The notes under the pieces: generated by a model
Told to the model about the DNA's origin: nothing
Databases searched by the model: none
Seen by the model: the letters and a program-made list of their open reading frames with translations, nothing else
Assembly: GCA_920105625.2 (NCBI GenBank)
Contig: OV050032.1
Coordinates: 130,299,310-130,363,309, forward strand
DNA length: 64,000 nt
Direction of reading: 5' to 3'
Source of the DNA: Clusia tigrina
Lineage: Eukaryota; Arthropoda; Insecta; Diptera; Clusiidae
Program-made: the position numbers and the translations under genes
Shown here: positions 1 through 9,358 of the stretch, in pieces
Layout: each line of letters starts with the position of its first letter
Numbering within the stretch: the stretch's first letter is position 1

Positions 1-855
1 ATTCAGGGACGGCTCAAAAATGGAAGGCGGAATTGGAGCAGGTGTCTACTGCCCCGAACTAGATATCAGACAGCCTTTCAGACTACATAACTAGTGCAGT
101 ATTTTTGAAGCGGATGTTTTTGCAGCATGGTACAGAGCTCGCCTGCAAAGCATAGACTACGAACTCCTCAATAAACTTCAATATAGATAGCCAGGCTGCC
201 ATCAAAGCTATAACTTCAAGCTGTCCATCTTCCAGAAATGTTCTGGAATGCAAGGCAGAAATGGATAGACTGACCACCAACCGGGCATAAGAACATAGAA
301 AGAAACGCGAGTGTGGATGCAATTGTTAAAAACGGAAACTTACTACCAAACGATGTAGTAAGTAAGGTACTGATTTCTCTAAAAATTATCAATAGCCGTA
401 TTGAAGATGGCATGATGAGAAAGGTGAAGAAAGGTGTAAATGTAATTTCGAAAAATCGCAGTACTGGCTCTTCCGAGGAAGGATTGCAGAACGGTAGTAG
501 GAATACTCACAGGTCACTGTCTAACGACGGTACACACTAAAAGGACACTCACAAACAACAAGGAATGGAACCAATGTGGACAGCAGGTAACGTGGGAAAC
601 TTTGGAGCATCTACTATGCCTATGCCCCGCAAAATCGAAAACGTGCCTAAAACAACTGGGAGCCCATTGGTTTGAAGGACTAGAAGAGGTCGCAAAATTC
701 GGGACAGTTTCGCTCTTGATATTTCCTAAGAGCGTCTCTGTTTAACGATTTATACTACAACTCTTAAACGGATATCCATCTGGCACCGCAAAAGACCCTC
801 CAGGCCTATGTGTAGCCTTGATAGCCACCCAGTTTAGCGTAACCTAACCTTAATT
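1..855 (+). mobile_element. Decayed 3' end of an R1/I-group LINE (RNase H and C-terminal Cys region)
   Basis: Plus-strand reading, with frame changes, gives an RNase H-like start (Asp-Gly-Ser-Lys near 8-22) and a second catalytic-type block Asp-Ser-Gln-Ala-Ala near 183-200. At about 605-628 it gives EHLLCLCPA, the Cys-rich segment that closes ORF2 of many R1/I/LOA-group non-LTR elements. Stops and frameshifts are frequent, so it cannot work. The segment enters the window already truncated and fades near 850 in a TAACCTAACCTT run typical of such 3' tails. The family is inferred from motif order; the exact clade is uncertain. Confidence 0.6.
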
Positions 856-1540
856 GATTCCAATAAGGTGGCGTTGATTTTTGTTCGCGAAATTTCGATT
901 CATTTAATTGCGGTGATTTATCATTACGTTGTTCATTCTGTGGTGCCTTACATTTCCGTTCAAAGATTACATCAGGTAATAATGAAACATTTACATTATG
1001 TTGTCGCTGGGTTCCACTAGTTTTAATTAACACATTAACTGCTTTAATTGCATTTAAATTCGAAATTCACCCTTATAGTCTGGTAGAATTTTTGGTCCAC
1101 GGTGGTACCACAAACAGGTCAATGTGTAGAAAAGTTGGGTGATTCTTCATCCACTGAAGACAGTTACCAAGTCCCGAATGAGAAAAAAATATTTTATATT
1201 ACTAACTCACTGGAACGATATTTGGGACCAAGTACTAACTCACTATAAAAGTATCAAGTTAATGGAAGACTGTTTTGGACGAAGTGCTAAACACTGATTC
1301 AACAGTCAAGATATTGGTGTACTCATTAACAGTCATGCCGCTATTAGAACACTGGGATCTCATATACTAGTATCACATGCTAACAAATAATTAGGAATTA
1401 TAAAATCTGGATATTTGCTTCGAATACTTCGATTTTAGTGCTTTACTGGAACTTGAAGATAACAGGGGAGACGATAAGGTCACAATCAATGATCTGCGTC
1501 AAATAACTTTTCAGACCTCTCATCGTTCAACAAAAAAAGC
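856..1540. other. No gene recognised
   Basis: AT-rich sequence between two transposon remnants. A 75-codon minus-strand reading overlaps its left edge but resembles no family I recognise. No splice-site pairs, LTRs or inverted repeats were found by eye. Confidence 0.4.
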
Positions 1541-2110
1541 CTGACAGAATTTACAATTGGGAATTTTTAGTTACATACGAGGATGGGTTATTCCATTTAG
1601 CTTGACGATTTCTCGAGCCCCTCAGAGTAGGAGTTTTTTCATCTATGACCTCTTCATTCGACCCAAATCTCTTCCCGTTGAGCCATTTCTTTATATTTGG
1701 AAACAGGAAATAGTCGCAGGGGGCTAAATCTTCAGAATATGCTGGATAAGGGAGGAGTTCGGAACCTAATTTATGCAATTTTGTCATAATGACTAAGGAC
1801 CGCCGGTGCGTTGTCCTGGTGGATGAGAGATTTTTTCTTCGCCAATTGAGTCGTTTTTGCTTCAATTTGGAGCCGAATAGATCTAAAATCTCTACATAAT
1901 ATGTGCCGGTGATCGTTTAACCTTTTTCAATAAATTTAAGTTCGCGCACTTTCACTCGCCGATCTCCAATATCATACTGCATATTCTATTGAAAATTACT
2001 GGTGCGGTGACCTCAATTGGGCGACCTGAACATTCGGAGACTCTTCTCGTGTGCACAAACTCATGCCATTCAGAGGAACGCTTGCAAACTAAATATTTTC
2101 TTCGAAATGA
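1541..2110 (-). pseudogene. Internally deleted mariner transposase remnant
   Basis: The minus strand carries the C-terminal half of a Tc1/mariner DDD transposase. It has a run matching the DNAPAH block in shifted frame near 1800-1830, then SEDLAPCDYFLF (third catalytic Asp region) and KKWLNGKRFGSNEEVI. Upstream (about 2000-2100) is an N-terminal helix-turn-helix-like piece with GRPIEVTAP. Most of the middle of the gene is missing and several stops interrupt it. A full mariner transposase is about 345 residues; less than half is represented. Terminal repeats were not located. Transposition activity is ruled out. Confidence 0.7.
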
Positions 2111-2284
2111 CTGAATAGTGATTCTCTGAAAAATATCAGGAATACAGCTAATTCCAAGAGTTCACTATTCTAGTTAAATCCACTGGGAGGAATGCCTGTG
2201 CAATATCTATGAAAAGACTGGCGAATATTTGGTTTGTTGAAATGATTTCTTTATAGGTTCGATGAATTTACTGTAACAGAAAAT

Positions 2285-2500
2285 TTTTTAAAAAAATATA
2301 GATTGAAAATTCTTTCTTCAATCACAAGCAGGATTCATCTCAGGAGTAACTTTTCAAACACTTTTGATATGCATTACAGAATTTAAATGGGTCTCTAGGA
2401 CTAACTTTCTTTTGTCTATTTTCCTGGTTTGGGAATCATTGTAATCTCTGCCACTTTCCAACTCTTTGGAACATATTTCAACTTAAAATCTCCCAACCAA
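2285..2500 (-). pseudogene. Jockey-like LINE reverse transcriptase fragment
   Basis: One minus-strand frame reads VPKSWKVAEITMIPKPGK, followed after several stop codons by RPI and SKVFEKLLL. This matches the start of the reverse transcriptase domain in Jockey-type LINEs (the FPxxWKxAxIxxIPKPGK and SYRPISLLxxxSKxFEKLL blocks). At least five in-frame stops show it is dead. It lies just downstream of the last P5CS exon in this window and may sit inside a P5CS intron. Confidence 0.65.
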
Positions 2501-2566
2501 CCTACTTAATATAGATATTTAATTGCTTTATTGTACAATCCATATACTATAAGTGTACAAACTCAC

Positions 2567-3637
2567 CTTTGACTTTTTACCAAACTCAATGATGCGTCTG
2601 TCATTTAAAGTATAAGTGTGCATTAGTTTTGCGCCATCCTCAGAAGGTGGCTTATTGTAAATTCCATCAACATCCGACATCAGGATTAGTAAATCTGCCT
2701 GAACTTCTGCAGCTAGCATTGCAGCTAAGCTGTCATTATCCTTAATTGCAATTCCCTGCGCAGCACAACGTCAATAAAACGACATGCATTGTTAAAATGA
2801 AAATGAGAATATTGCCTGGCAGTACACTATTTTTTTTTTGAATTTATATAATACTTTATTATAAGCTCACCTTTTTGGAACCGACAGGCAGATCATCATC
2901 TACAATGAACATTGGTGGAGACACTGCATCATTTGTGTTTATGATAGGAACAATATTAAGGCTAATTAGTTCCGACAGAGTACAAAAAAGATTATTTCTT
3001 GTTTCTTCATTGTAGAAATCTGGCTTTGTCACAAGAACCTGATATAAATAAAAATATAAACTTCGCATTAAGCACATACAAAATTATTTTACCTGTGCAA
3101 TTTTCACACCATACTGAGCAAACATTGCATCATAAAGCGACATGAGACCAGATTGTCCTACAGCAGCTGCGGCTCTAGGTTCCAATAACATGCCTTGTTC
3201 CTAGGAAAAGTTAAGTAAAGAATTTTTACACGAAAAAATAAAAGACTCCTCGAGCTACCGTTCTATTTGGATCTTTGGGTGAAAGCGTCTCTCTCATTGA
3301 CAATGACATTAGCAGTTCTTGTGCTAACTTTTGACTACCAAAGGCAACTGCACCACTGGTAACCATCATTACCTCGCGACCCTCCAAATGGCATTCTGCA
3401 ACCTAGCATTTTAAATTTGTTTGTTGTTGTTTTGGAAATTTAATTGTAATCAAATAGAAGCTCATAAACCTGCTCCACAATGGATGCCAAACGTCCAAGC
3501 GCAAGGCCGTGATTATCTTCACGTGTGATAACAGCACTTCCTAACTTCACCACTAAACGTCTAGCATACTTTAGTTGACTTCTCTCAGTGAATGTAGGTT
3601 GTTTTCGCTCTAGACTTGAACGCTTATCAACTGCAAT
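2567..3637 (-). CDS. P5CS: Delta-1-pyrroline-5-carboxylate synthase, glutamate-5-kinase part (six exons, partial)
   Basis: Six exons, all phase 0, with GT-AG junctions: 3637-3470, 3402-3259, 3200-3093, 3038-2871, 2755-2567 plus their linking introns of about 52-115 bp. That is five listed exon intervals holding 56, 48, 36, 56 and 63 codons (259 in all). Motifs in order are [13 protein letters not shown] (phosphate-binding start of the amino-acid-kinase fold), [47 protein letters not shown] and [11 protein letters not shown]. They align along the N-terminal kinase domain of animal P5CS (ALDH18A1), which phosphorylates glutamate in mitochondria for proline and ornithine synthesis. There are no stops. 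The N-terminal leader exon was not found. The last donor at 2566/2565 has no partner downstream, so the end of the kinase domain and the whole gamma-glutamyl-phosphate reductase domain are absent from this window. Either the gene continues past position 1 across a TE-filled intron, or this is a truncated copy. Confidence 0.9.
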
Positions 3638-3960
3638 CTAAAAAGAAAACATATATATTATGATTATTATGAAATTAATACGATATCTTGTAGTTGATGT
3701 AAAACAGTTCTTTAACATTAATAAAATCGCCTGATAACATGCATATAGAAGACCAGCAGATACGCTATGATCGAATACAAATATAATTAAAATACATATC
3801 GGAGTACATCTTAGATTTTATACAGCGTTGCTGAGAGAAGCGATGCCATTTACTCCAGAGCTGTGGCGATCATGGCATACTAGGAGCTGATTATAAAGAA
3901 GGCAAAAAGGGTAGACTAATTTAGTGTTTTTGAAACTACAATAAGGAGGCGGAGTAGGTA
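3638..3960. other. Region upstream of P5CS, first exon not found
   Basis: This stretch should hold the intron, mitochondrial leader exon or promoter of P5CS (minus strand). An ATG at 3718-3716 opens a short reading with a plausible basic leader. It runs into an in-frame stop at the next acceptor, and no phase-compatible donor was seen, so I do not call it. Confidence 0.3.
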
Positions 3961-5309
3961 TGAACATATACAAATATGATCAGAATCACTTTCTAAACAA
4001 TTTAAATTTTGTCCGTGTCCGTCTGTGGCCACTTTTTTTCTACACCATTAGAGCTATCTATAAGTTTAACAAAAGAATACTCTGGGCGAAGATACCAGAT
4101 TGCTATATGGACCGATTTGGACAAAGACAACGCCTACCTCCCATATATGGAACTTTTTAAATTTTTTTTTAAATTACTATAACTGTACAAAGTATTTGTG
4201 GTCCAGTTAATGGAATGGTGACGCAATTTGGTGGTTATGTAGATGTGGGTCCTATTAAACACTATGAAAAAAGTTGGCGGTATATATTAAATACACGCCC
4301 ACTATTATCAATTATTCATAACTTAAGATCTAGTGAAGATTTATGGACGAAATTTTCCGAGAAGCAACATGTGGACATTATAAATGAAACTGCAACAATT
4401 GAGGTTGATCAGAGAAATGACACGCTCATGCTTTGATTAGCTCGCATTGATGTTATCGGAATAACCGGTTTCGGCAGAAATGTGCTTGGGTTCTATAATG
4501 GTGTATGTGCAAAATATGGGGATCATAATACTGCTAACACGCCCACAATTAACGAAAATTCATTACTAGGTTCCTATTACAGACTTATGAACGAAATTGT
4601 ACAGAAAAATTGCGGGTACTACCAATAAACGCACACAAAAAATATGCGTGTTATTTTTACAACCACGCCAATTATTGACATATTTTTAAAACTTATGACC
4701 TATACAATATTTTTGGGCGAAACTTTATATTAGTACGTATATTGACACTACAAAGCCATAAGAAATGGGGTCGATCAGATAAAGGACACGCCTCCTTGTA
4801 TTAAATTCAATTCCAGGGACTCTACCGAAAATTACCGTGCTCCTAAAGAAGATTTAAGAAGAAAACATATCCATTGTTCTACTCGCACGCGTAAGGAGTA
4901 TTTTGAAGTCGGTCTAACCCGACTTCAGACTTCTTTACTCGTTTTCTAATCCATCTTCTCTGACATACTGGAAAGTTGACGTCATCTCCAAGTCATTAAT
5001 AGTGTAAAAAAATTAAAGTGTCGCTGTACCATCACCGACAATATAAAGAACTTGTGAAATTTTTCACTTATTTATAACGATTTTGCACTGGTTTTTGAAC
5101 CATGATTAAAGATCACACACTATGAACTTGGTAAAGAATAGTTATTTAGGACGATGGTATCCACCATATCAAGCCCTATCGTATGACTGCCCATACACTT
5201 AAAGCGACAAAAGAACTTAAATTGTTGTTGGAGAGTCACATATGAGTATGCCATTTCTTATTGATTTTTCATTCCCGGCACGCAACTAACTCTTTGGTTA
5301 TCGTAGCCA
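3961..5309. other. AT-rich region, probably an old dispersed repeat
   Basis: No supported gene. The sequence has CACGCCCAC-type patches and the flavour of high-copy repeats in fly genomes. Two short plus-strand ORFs (3960-4160 and 4215-4436) match nothing I recognise. The repeat assignment rests on base composition and recollection of similar sequences, not on an identified family. Confidence 0.25.
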
Positions 5310-5985
5310 GCACTGACTTGGTAGCAGTGCTACCAAAGACAATATACAGAAAGACCTTTGATTGATCTCTTGAGTGAGAATCAACATATTGAAATTGGTG
5401 GCAACCACATTGGAATTCAGATCGGCAATTTCACGAAGCAGTCGTGAATATGTATCCATCGGCAGTCACACACATGGCTATTGTTGTTCGCACATCCGTA
5501 TGAATAATTTAGTGTGTGTGTTTTTGTGTGTGCTCACAGCAGAAGCGACTAATTTGAAATCAAATTTTTATTTTCTTTTCTGTGTGGCTGGGGTAAAATA
5601 CAAAAGAATGAATTTTCTGTATGGCAAATGTTTCTTATTCGGAAAGTGGGGCTTAAAACAAAGTATTTGTGGTTTTGCGTATAAGAAAGATTTGCCATGT
5701 CATGACGAAGCATACTGCGTGCATATTAGAACACTTGACAATATAAAATAAATATATATCTTTTATAAAGATCGATAGTGCAAGTGGTAAAGCGTTGGTC
5801 TATCAATTTTATGATGCCGGGTTCAAGTCCGCTGAGAAGAAACGTGTTTATTTTTATATTTTTTAATTGTTCATCCTTTTTTTAGAAAGCAAATTAATAA
5901 TTATTTTTATAAAAAATAATAAGAATAGTTTCTACTTTAGCATAAATTATCCAGTATTAATAATTTTACTAAACCACATTGAATT
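5310..5985 (+). repeat. Left arm of a diverged long inverted repeat
   Basis: Three blocks match, in order and in reverse complement, the segment 7765-8590. They are ACCAAAGACAATATAC near 5331-5346, a tRNA-like block (5768-5840), and an AT-rich 80-bp block (5892-5970) with ATTAATAAT and CATAAATTA..CCAGTATTA. The last block is roughly three-quarters identical by eye. The order and similar spacing (118 and 107 bp between the last two blocks) argue against chance. A 125-codon ORF (5374-5751) within the arm resembles no family and is probably not a gene. Confidence 0.55.
5768..5840 (+). other. tRNA-like block (degenerate A box and B box)
   Basis: TAGTGCAAGTGG (5775-5786) resembles a pol III A box and GGTTCAAGTCC (5820-5830) a B box. 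The spacing of about 34 bases is normal for a tRNA. The T-arm pairs poorly and no convincing acceptor stem forms, so this is a tRNA-derived relic or SINE head, not a working tRNA. It shares GCGTTGGTCTA with the block in the opposite arm. Confidence 0.4.
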
Positions 5986-7764
5986 GCTGCTGCTATAGCA
6001 GATTATTACAGCAAAGAAATTTATATCTTCTAAAAATAGTCATAACGATGTTTCTTAACTCACATACATTAATTCATGTGCGCATGAAACTGTGTGAGTT
6101 TTGTACCATTTCAATACCTTTGTTTATGTTCGTTTTTTGATGCTCATAAATTTCACAAAATCTAATCCAATCAAACATTTTGTTTGTCAATGAATATGTG
6201 CAATTTTAGGAAGTTTTTGTTTTTCCATATATGCTATGTATATTAAATAAATTGTTTGATTGGATTTTATTCTTATGGTAGGAAAAGTAACAATTTTGCA
6301 GATGTATTAAAATTTTTCATATTTCTTTTATATTAAAACATTATTTACAAAATAAAAAGTAACTTAAATTAATATCATTATAATATATAAAAAAACATGC
6401 AGTTGCATAGAAGAAATTAGACAGCAAGTAATTAAAAAATAAAACTGAAAAGAAGTCCTAACTATTATTCAGGAATATAGGTCAAGACAGATTATTTGAT
6501 TTAAAGTATTTTCTATATATGTAAATGGATACACATGCAAAGACAAGTTCACATGCATAAAGCACGAATCAGTAAGAAGTTTCTGTACATTTTTATTAGT
6601 TACCATAACTAAAGTCTCCACGTCAAAGCGATTGAGTTGCCGGTTGTAGTATTTCGAATGGCGTTTGTGAAAAAACATGCAAGCAAGTCGACATGGGTAA
6701 GCCCTGCAGACATCATGTAGATATTTTTAGAGGTAAATGTCAAATATAATGGGCAAAGAGACGCGCGTTATATTAAAATATGTTTTACTAAACATTATTT
6801 ATCCTAATATAAATTTAAAATTTCTTAGATTTTTAAATACCTGAAATAATTGTTAATTGATTTTTCATTATAAGAATTTTAGATTATGAAGTGGTTTTTC
6901 ATGCGTTGGAACACAATCATGGTTGAACTACATTTTTCCATAGGAAATAAATGTTTATATATGGGTTATTGCATTATATACGGTTTTATTTACAAAACTT
7001 TGTAAATCAATGCATAACAAGAACATATGCATTTAATACTAGATATTGAAGCTCATAAAATTTACTTCAAACATGAACATCATATACTATGTAAATGCGG
7101 AGAATCAGTGTTCATAGATATGTATGTACATACATATGTACATATTCATGTGCGTACGAGTGGTTTAATTTTTAATAGAATGTGGTTATAGTATTTCAAG
7201 CTGATCTGACAAAGAGGTTTGAAACCTTGATTTTTTTGACTGTACCCTTAATCTAAAAATTACTTAGATAAATTTTCTGATGGAATAGGCAACAGACGAA
7301 CATAAGGATATTAAAATATTAACACTAATTTTATCAAAATTGGTTTTTTGTGCATAATTATTCTTTCTTCGGATAGACTCAAAATATGTTTGATCACATG
7401 CTGCTAAAGCGAAAATATGAAATAAAGGATCGAAAGAGTAAATTGTGCTGATATTTGTACATACTGAAAATATTGTCATATCCAGATTTCATGACAAATT
7501 GAGATCTAATTCTGCTTCACTTTATATTTAAATAAGCCACACCGCACATCATACAACAAAAACTCCTATGCGAGAAATGACGCTTTTATTTTCATTTCAT
7601 TATTTTTATGGCACAATTCGCTACCTGACAAATGATCAGAAGACAAATATGTGCATACATATGTACATTCATATGTTTGTATGGATGTATATGATTTGTC
7701 AAGGTTGAATTTCATAATACTCCATCTTCTATAACAGGCATGAAATAATTCTGCTCTAGTTTTG
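5986..7764. other. AT-rich spacer of the inverted repeat, no gene
   Basis: The spacer holds homopolymer runs and short TACATA/TATGTA alternations around 7110-7150 and 7650-7690. No ORF of recognisable type was found on either strand. It could be the centre of a foldback element or unrelated intergenic DNA. Confidence 0.4.
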
Positions 7765-8590
7765 GTCCAGTAAAATGATATAATACTGGTTAATTTATGG
7801 AAGATAGTAAAATACTTTTACTACTATTTATAAAAATGATTATTAATATAAAACAAAAATCCGATAAAACACAGCATTTTGCTGGGGCTCGAATCCTAAA
7901 AGCCACAAAAACTTTAGACCAACGCGTGAACCATTGAGCTAAAGACACCCATACTATATTTGTTGATTTTGGAGTACATTAGAGAGACAAAGTATTTGCT
8001 GGTGCAATTCTGAATTAACTAAATTTCTATAATTCTGTATATAACATTCTGCAAAAAATAACTTTTAGTCTTCTGCTGGTGCAGCTATGAAGTTTTGCTG
8101 TGCAATTCGATGGTGGCTTTTTTGGGGATAAAACAATAAATTAAATAAATACATATTATCATTTATTAACTTTATACGCCAATTTTTTCTTTTTTTTACT
8201 AATTTACAATATAAATTTAAAAAATATTCCCATAATTAGTTATAATGCCTCGTCTTCGATTGCTATAATTGAAATTCATTTTTATTCCAATTCCAACAAA
8301 TAAATAAATAACATTCTTGCATTCATATCCATACACACATATGCATGCCGTAGACATGAAAGCAAGCATAGAAACATTCGCACATATAGTAAACACACAC
8401 GCTCATATAGAACGCAAACACCAGAATGTGTATCTACATATTTTGCCTTTGCATTGCCGAGCACACTTCGGGTTATGGTCCAATAGGCAGCCACGGTTTT
8501 TAAACTCATTTCGCTGAGTGAAGAGAACGATGTAATGTCTTTATAGTATATTGTCTTTGGTGCTAATACAGCACGAATATGAAGAGTGAA
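7765..8590 (-). repeat. Right arm of the diverged long inverted repeat
   Basis: Read on the minus strand it repeats the left-arm blocks in order: ACCAAAGACAATATAC (about 8562-8547), a tRNA-like block (7950-7878) and the 80-bp AT-rich block (7848-7769). The arm is longer than the left one between blocks 1 and 2 (about 600 against 440 bp), so indels have accumulated. The right boundary is close to where errantivirus sequence starts. Confidence 0.55.
7878..7950 (-). other. tRNA-like block (good A box and B box)
   Basis: On the minus strand TAGCTCAATGG (7941-7931) fits the A-box consensus and GGATTCGAGCCC (7896-7885) is B-box-like, at normal spacing. Stem pairing at the acceptor is poor, so it is probably a tRNA pseudogene or SINE head. 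It is the inverted partner of 5768-5840. Confidence 0.45.
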
Positions 8591-8794
8591 AACACCACAA
8601 CTTTTTTAAATTTAAATTCTAGCTGAAATCTAAATATAAAAATTAACTTTTTTAAAGTTTTATTTTATAAAAAAAAAACAATTTTATTTAAATGTATGCT
8701 TATGATATAAAAAATTAGTGAATTATTTGATGCTATTTTGACTTCGAAATATTTCTAAAGCTTATTAAACATTTAGATACGGTATATTCCCATT

Positions 8795-9010
8795 TTAAAA
8801 AACTTGTTTTGCTACATTTATATCTTCATTACATACTATAAAGGAATTCACGATACCGACCTTGGCCGCATTTATTAATTCTTTCTTTATTATATCCAAC
8901 CTGTGTTTGTTATTGAGTGCAATTTCAATTTTCTCTTTTACATTCTCTTTGACAGTCTTAATTATTTCGTTAGTAACATTTATAAGATTGTTTAAACGTT
9001 CAATTGACAA
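8795..9010 (-). pseudogene. Probable C-terminal part of errantivirus 1 env, separated by LINE insertion
   Basis: This 71-codon open stretch is rich in Leu, Ile, Asn and Lys in a heptad-like pattern (Ile-Glu-Arg-Leu-Asn-Asn-Leu). Coiled-coil segments of this kind lie after the cleavage site in env/F-like proteins. The assignment leans on position: it resumes directly past the LINE tail, and the env N-terminal part ends with a similar Asn/Glu/Ile-rich helix on the other side. Membrane anchor and C-terminus are absent, so it is broken. Confidence 0.45.
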
Positions 9011-9020
9011 CTGGTTGATT

Positions 9021-9048
9021 ATTTTATTTATTTATTTATTTATTATTA
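9021..9048 (-). repeat. (TAAA)n 3' tail of the LINE
   Basis: Seen on the plus strand as repeated TTTA units. It marks the 3' end of the minus-strand LINE and fixes the insertion point beside env sequence. Confidence 0.8.
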
Positions 9049-9358
9049 ATTTACGTTACCCTTGGGACATTAAGGCAAAACCTTGTAAGATTGTCCCAAT
9101 AACATGAAATAATACATTTAGTACAATAATCCGGACATAATTAGCTTATACTATTAATACAATAGCTCACAGAGTACAAACAGAACATTACAATATGAAT
9201 TTCAACAATTCATCTTTCAATTCATCAATACAAAACAGCTTTGAATCAATAAAAATGTACAGCTTTAAATTTGTTATTAGTCACAAAAGGATGCATACAT
9301 ATAAACAGTGTACGCGGTCACACACAATCCATAGCGCAACCCAATTCAGCTCATAAAT

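Noticed and set aside
3716..3718. P5CS start codon
   Set aside because: Reading from it meets a stop at the acceptor, and no phase-compatible donor was found, so the first exon stays undefined.
5374..5751. 125-codon plus-strand ORF
   Set aside because: Overlaps the inverted-repeat arm and has Cys/Phe-rich low-complexity composition with no domain.
5768..5840. Functional tRNA gene
   Set aside because: A and B boxes are present but acceptor and T stems do not pair; kept only as a tRNA-like block.
7100..7150. Long microsatellite
   Set aside because: The TACATA/TATGTA alternation is short and imperfect; normal for AT-rich intergenic DNA.
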